Source: Pseudomonadota bacterium
GTDB lineage: Bacteria; Desulfobacterota; Desulfovibrionia; Desulfovibrionales; Desulfovibrionaceae
NCBI GenBank assembly: GCA_023426275.1
Contig: JAFABC010000325.1
Span: 1-31,629 of the forward strand
Direction of reading: 5' to 3'
DNA length: 31,629 nucleotides
Positions 30,109-31,629 of the stretch are shown here, in pieces. Made by a program: the position numbers and the translations under genes. Each line of letters opens with the position of its first letter. Position 1 is the first letter of the stretch. Under the pieces are notes generated by a model. That model saw only the letters and a program-made list of their open reading frames with translations. It did no database searches and had not been told where the DNA came from.

Positions 30109-31605
30109 ATGCCGCGCCGTCAGGCGCGAACGACGATACGCGCCGTGAATGATCGCCCGCGTCTTGTCCTGGCCGGGCTCTCCGGGGGCGCAGGCAAGAC
30201 CATCCTGACTCTCGGTCTCTGCCGGGCCCTGGCCACCGCAGGGTTGCGCGTCCGACCTTTCAAAAAGGGTCCCGATTACATCGACGCCGCCTGGCTCGGG
30301 CTCGCCGCCGGCCACGACGCCTGCAATCTGGACCCTTTCTTGCTGCCGGAAAGCCGGCTCCCCTCGCTTTTCCTGGAAAAATCCCGCGACGCCGACATTG
30401 CCATCATCGAAGGCAATCGCGGCATCTTCGACGGCATGGACGTGGCCGGCTCCTGTTCCACAGCCGCTCTGGCCCGCCAGCTCGACGCCCCGGTGCTGCT
30501 CGTGCTCGACGCCACCAAGATGACCCGCACCGCCGCCGCCCTGGTCGCCGGCGTGGCCGGCTTCGAACCCGGCCTGCGTCTGGCCGGCGTGATCGCCAAC
30601 CGCACGGCCGGACCGCGCCACCGGGCCATCGTCCGGGAATCCATCGAAACCCTGGCCCACGTGCCCGTGTGCGGCATGTTGCCCAAGATCGCCGAAAATC
30701 CCATTCCCGAGCGCCACATGGGGCTGGTGTCCGATCGCGAGCAGGGCGGCGTGGATGCCATTCTCGACGGCATCGCCGCCATTGTCCGCGACCATGTCGA
30801 TCTGGACCGCGTGCTGGAGATCGCCCGCAGCGCCCCGCCCCTGCCCGATGTGCCCGCCGCGGACCGGACCGCGCCGGTTGCGAGTGCGGACGGGCCGCTG
30901 ATCGGCGTGGTGCGCGACGCCGCCCTGTGGTTCTACTATCCCGAAAATTTCGAGGCCCTTGTCCGGGCCGGGGCGCGGCTGGCCTTTGTCAGCCTGCTCG
31001 ACGACGCCCCCTGGCCCGACCTCGACGGTCTCTATCTCGGCGGCGGCTTCCCGGAAACCCATGTCGACGCCCTGGCCGGCAACGTCGCCATGCGCACCCG
31101 GATCCGGTCCCTGGCCGCGGCGGGAATGCCCATCTACGCCGAATGCGGCGGCTTCATGTACCTGTGCCAGGAGCTGGTCATCCGCGAGCGAACCTACCCC
31201 ATGGCCGGGGTGTTCCCCATCGCCACCACGCTGTGCGCCCGGCCCCAGGGACTGGGCTACAGTCTGGCCCGGGTGGTCGCGCCCAATCCGTACCATCCCA
31301 CGGGCACCCTGCTGCACGGCCATGAGTTTCATTATTCGCGCTGCCAGGCCGTGCCGGGGGCGGCCTGCTCCGGCGAGGCCGGCTTGCCGGCCGAGGACGC
31401 CTTCTGCCTGCGCATGGAGCGCGGCGTCGGCATGCACGGCGGTCACGACGGGCTGCTCTCTCGCAACACGTTCGCCGCCTACACCCATATCCACGCCGAG
31501 GGCGCGCCCCACTGGGCGGGCAATTTCGTGGCCGCGGCCGCCGCGTTTCGCGCGGGAAAGAAAGCGAAGACGACGAAGATGCCTCCGGCGGCCGGGAGGG
31601 GCTAA
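30109..31605 (+). CDS. dsrN: DsrN: CbiA/CobB-type amidotransferase of the dsr operon
   Basis: ATP- and glutamine-dependent amidase related to cobyrinic acid a,c-diamide synthase. In dsr operons the homologue DsrN is proposed to amidate siroheme, giving the siroamide cofactor of DsrAB. 498 residues: P-loop GLSGGAGKT (23-31), KKGPDYID, EGNRGIFDGMD, then a class-I-like glutaminase domain with GGGFPETH, Cys346 in YAECGGFMYL and HGHEFHYS. The first 12 residues (RRQARTTIR) are unusual, and GTG 30145 is an alternative start. The last nine codons (KMPPAAGRG) and the stop come from the AAGATG repeat, so the protein has an extraneous tail. A general cobalamin role (cbiA) is possible but less likely in this position. 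Confidence 0.9.
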   Translation: MPRRQARTTIRAVNDRPRLVLAGLSGGAGKTILTLGLCRALATAGLRVRPFKKGPDYIDAAWLGLAAGHDACNLDPFLLPESRLPSLFLEKSRDADIAIIEGNRGIFDGMDVAGSCSTAALARQLDAPVLLVLDATKMTRTAAALVAGVAGFEPGLRLAGVIANRTAGPRHRAIVRESIETLAHVPVCGMLPKIAENPIPERHMGLVSDREQGGVDAILDGIAAIVRDHVDLDRVLEIARSAPPLPDVPAADRTAPVASADGPLIGVVRDAALWFYYPENFEALVRAGARLAFVSLLDDAPWPDLDGLYLGGGFPETHVDALAGNVAMRTRIRSLAAAGMPIYAECGGFMYLCQELVIRERTYPMAGVFPIATTLCARPQGLGYSLARVVAPNPYHPTGTLLHGHEFHYSRCQAVPGAACSGEAGLPAEDAFCLRMERGVGMHGGHDGLLSRNTFAAYTHIHAEGAPHWAGNFVAAAAAFRAGKKAKTTKMPPAAGRG

Positions 31606-31629
31606 GCCCCTCCCGGACCCTCCCTGATG
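31576..31629 (+). repeat. 3'-end repeat, copy C, cut by the window edge
   Basis: Begins AAGATGCCTCCGGCGGCC inside the dsrN frame. Hairpin: CCGGGAGGGGC (31592-31602), loop TAA, GCCCCTCCCGG (31606-31616), then ACCCTCCC. The innermost pair is C-G where copies A and B have G-C, a compensatory change. The loop TAA is the stop codon of dsrN. The remainder lies outside the window. Confidence 0.85.

Overview
The window looks like a chromosomal segment of a high-GC sulfate-reducing bacterium of the Desulfovibrionaceae (Desulfovibrio/Solidesulfovibrio type). The main evidence is a complete dsrA-dsrB-dsrD-dsrN set at the right end, a flavodoxin that aligns residue for residue with the classic Desulfovibrio protein, and a sensory-type [FeFe]-hydrogenase. 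No rRNA, tRNA, CRISPR array, transposase or integrase was seen. All assignments come from reading the sequence and its translations; no database search was run.

Layout, left to right. (1) 1-6452, plus strand: a large exported, membrane-anchored protein of unknown function (5' end outside the window), a polysaccharide flippase, a DegT/DnrJ-type sugar aminotransferase and aroC. (2) 6453-8376: an AT-rich gap, then a two-gene operon of unknown function closed by terminators. (3) 8668-11729: a two-domain acyltransferase (PlsC-like plus GNAT-like, ornithine-lipid type), a flavodoxin behind a Fur-box promoter, and a small TPR protein. (4) 11965-15244, minus strand: a putative H2-sensing module made of a thioredoxin-like [2Fe-2S] ferredoxin, a PAS-containing [FeFe]-hydrogenase homologue and a SpoIIE/PP2C phosphatase. 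(5) 15531-22978, minus strand: a catabolic cluster resembling the Agrobacterium blcABC (attKLM) pathway: lactonase, iron-dependent alcohol dehydrogenase and succinate-semialdehyde dehydrogenase, joined to an SLC23-type transporter and a CBS-PAS-PAS sigma-54 activator. The gap between activator and transporter holds three matching inverted repeats and a sigma-54-like promoter. (6) 23123-26885, minus strand: a DUF2325 protein behind a strong Fur box, a membrane acyltransferase, a small exported protein and a YkgJ-type cysteine-cluster protein. (7) 27028-31605, plus strand: dsrABDN with a candidate Rex-type operator and two hairpins inside the operon.

The most unusual features are these. The first is an intergenic repeat beginning AAGATGCCTCCGGCGGCC, present four times, always at the 3' end of a gene and always in the sense direction. 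It supplies the last nine codons of dsrN, forms the two ends of a 227-bp element between convergent genes, and shows a compensatory base-pair change between copies. The second is the lactone/4-hydroxybutyrate cluster with its own enhancer-type control region in a sulfate reducer. The third is the hydrogenase-like sensor, which keeps all four H-cluster cysteines but has alanine at the proton-relay cysteine and is translationally coupled to a phosphatase.

Likely joint physiology (inference): iron limitation would derepress flavodoxin and the DUF2325 protein through Fur. Redox state would act on dsrA and perhaps the H2 sensor through Rex-like sites. An unidentified lactone or hydroxy-acid signal would activate the catabolic operon through the sigma-54 activator, feeding succinate into central metabolism.
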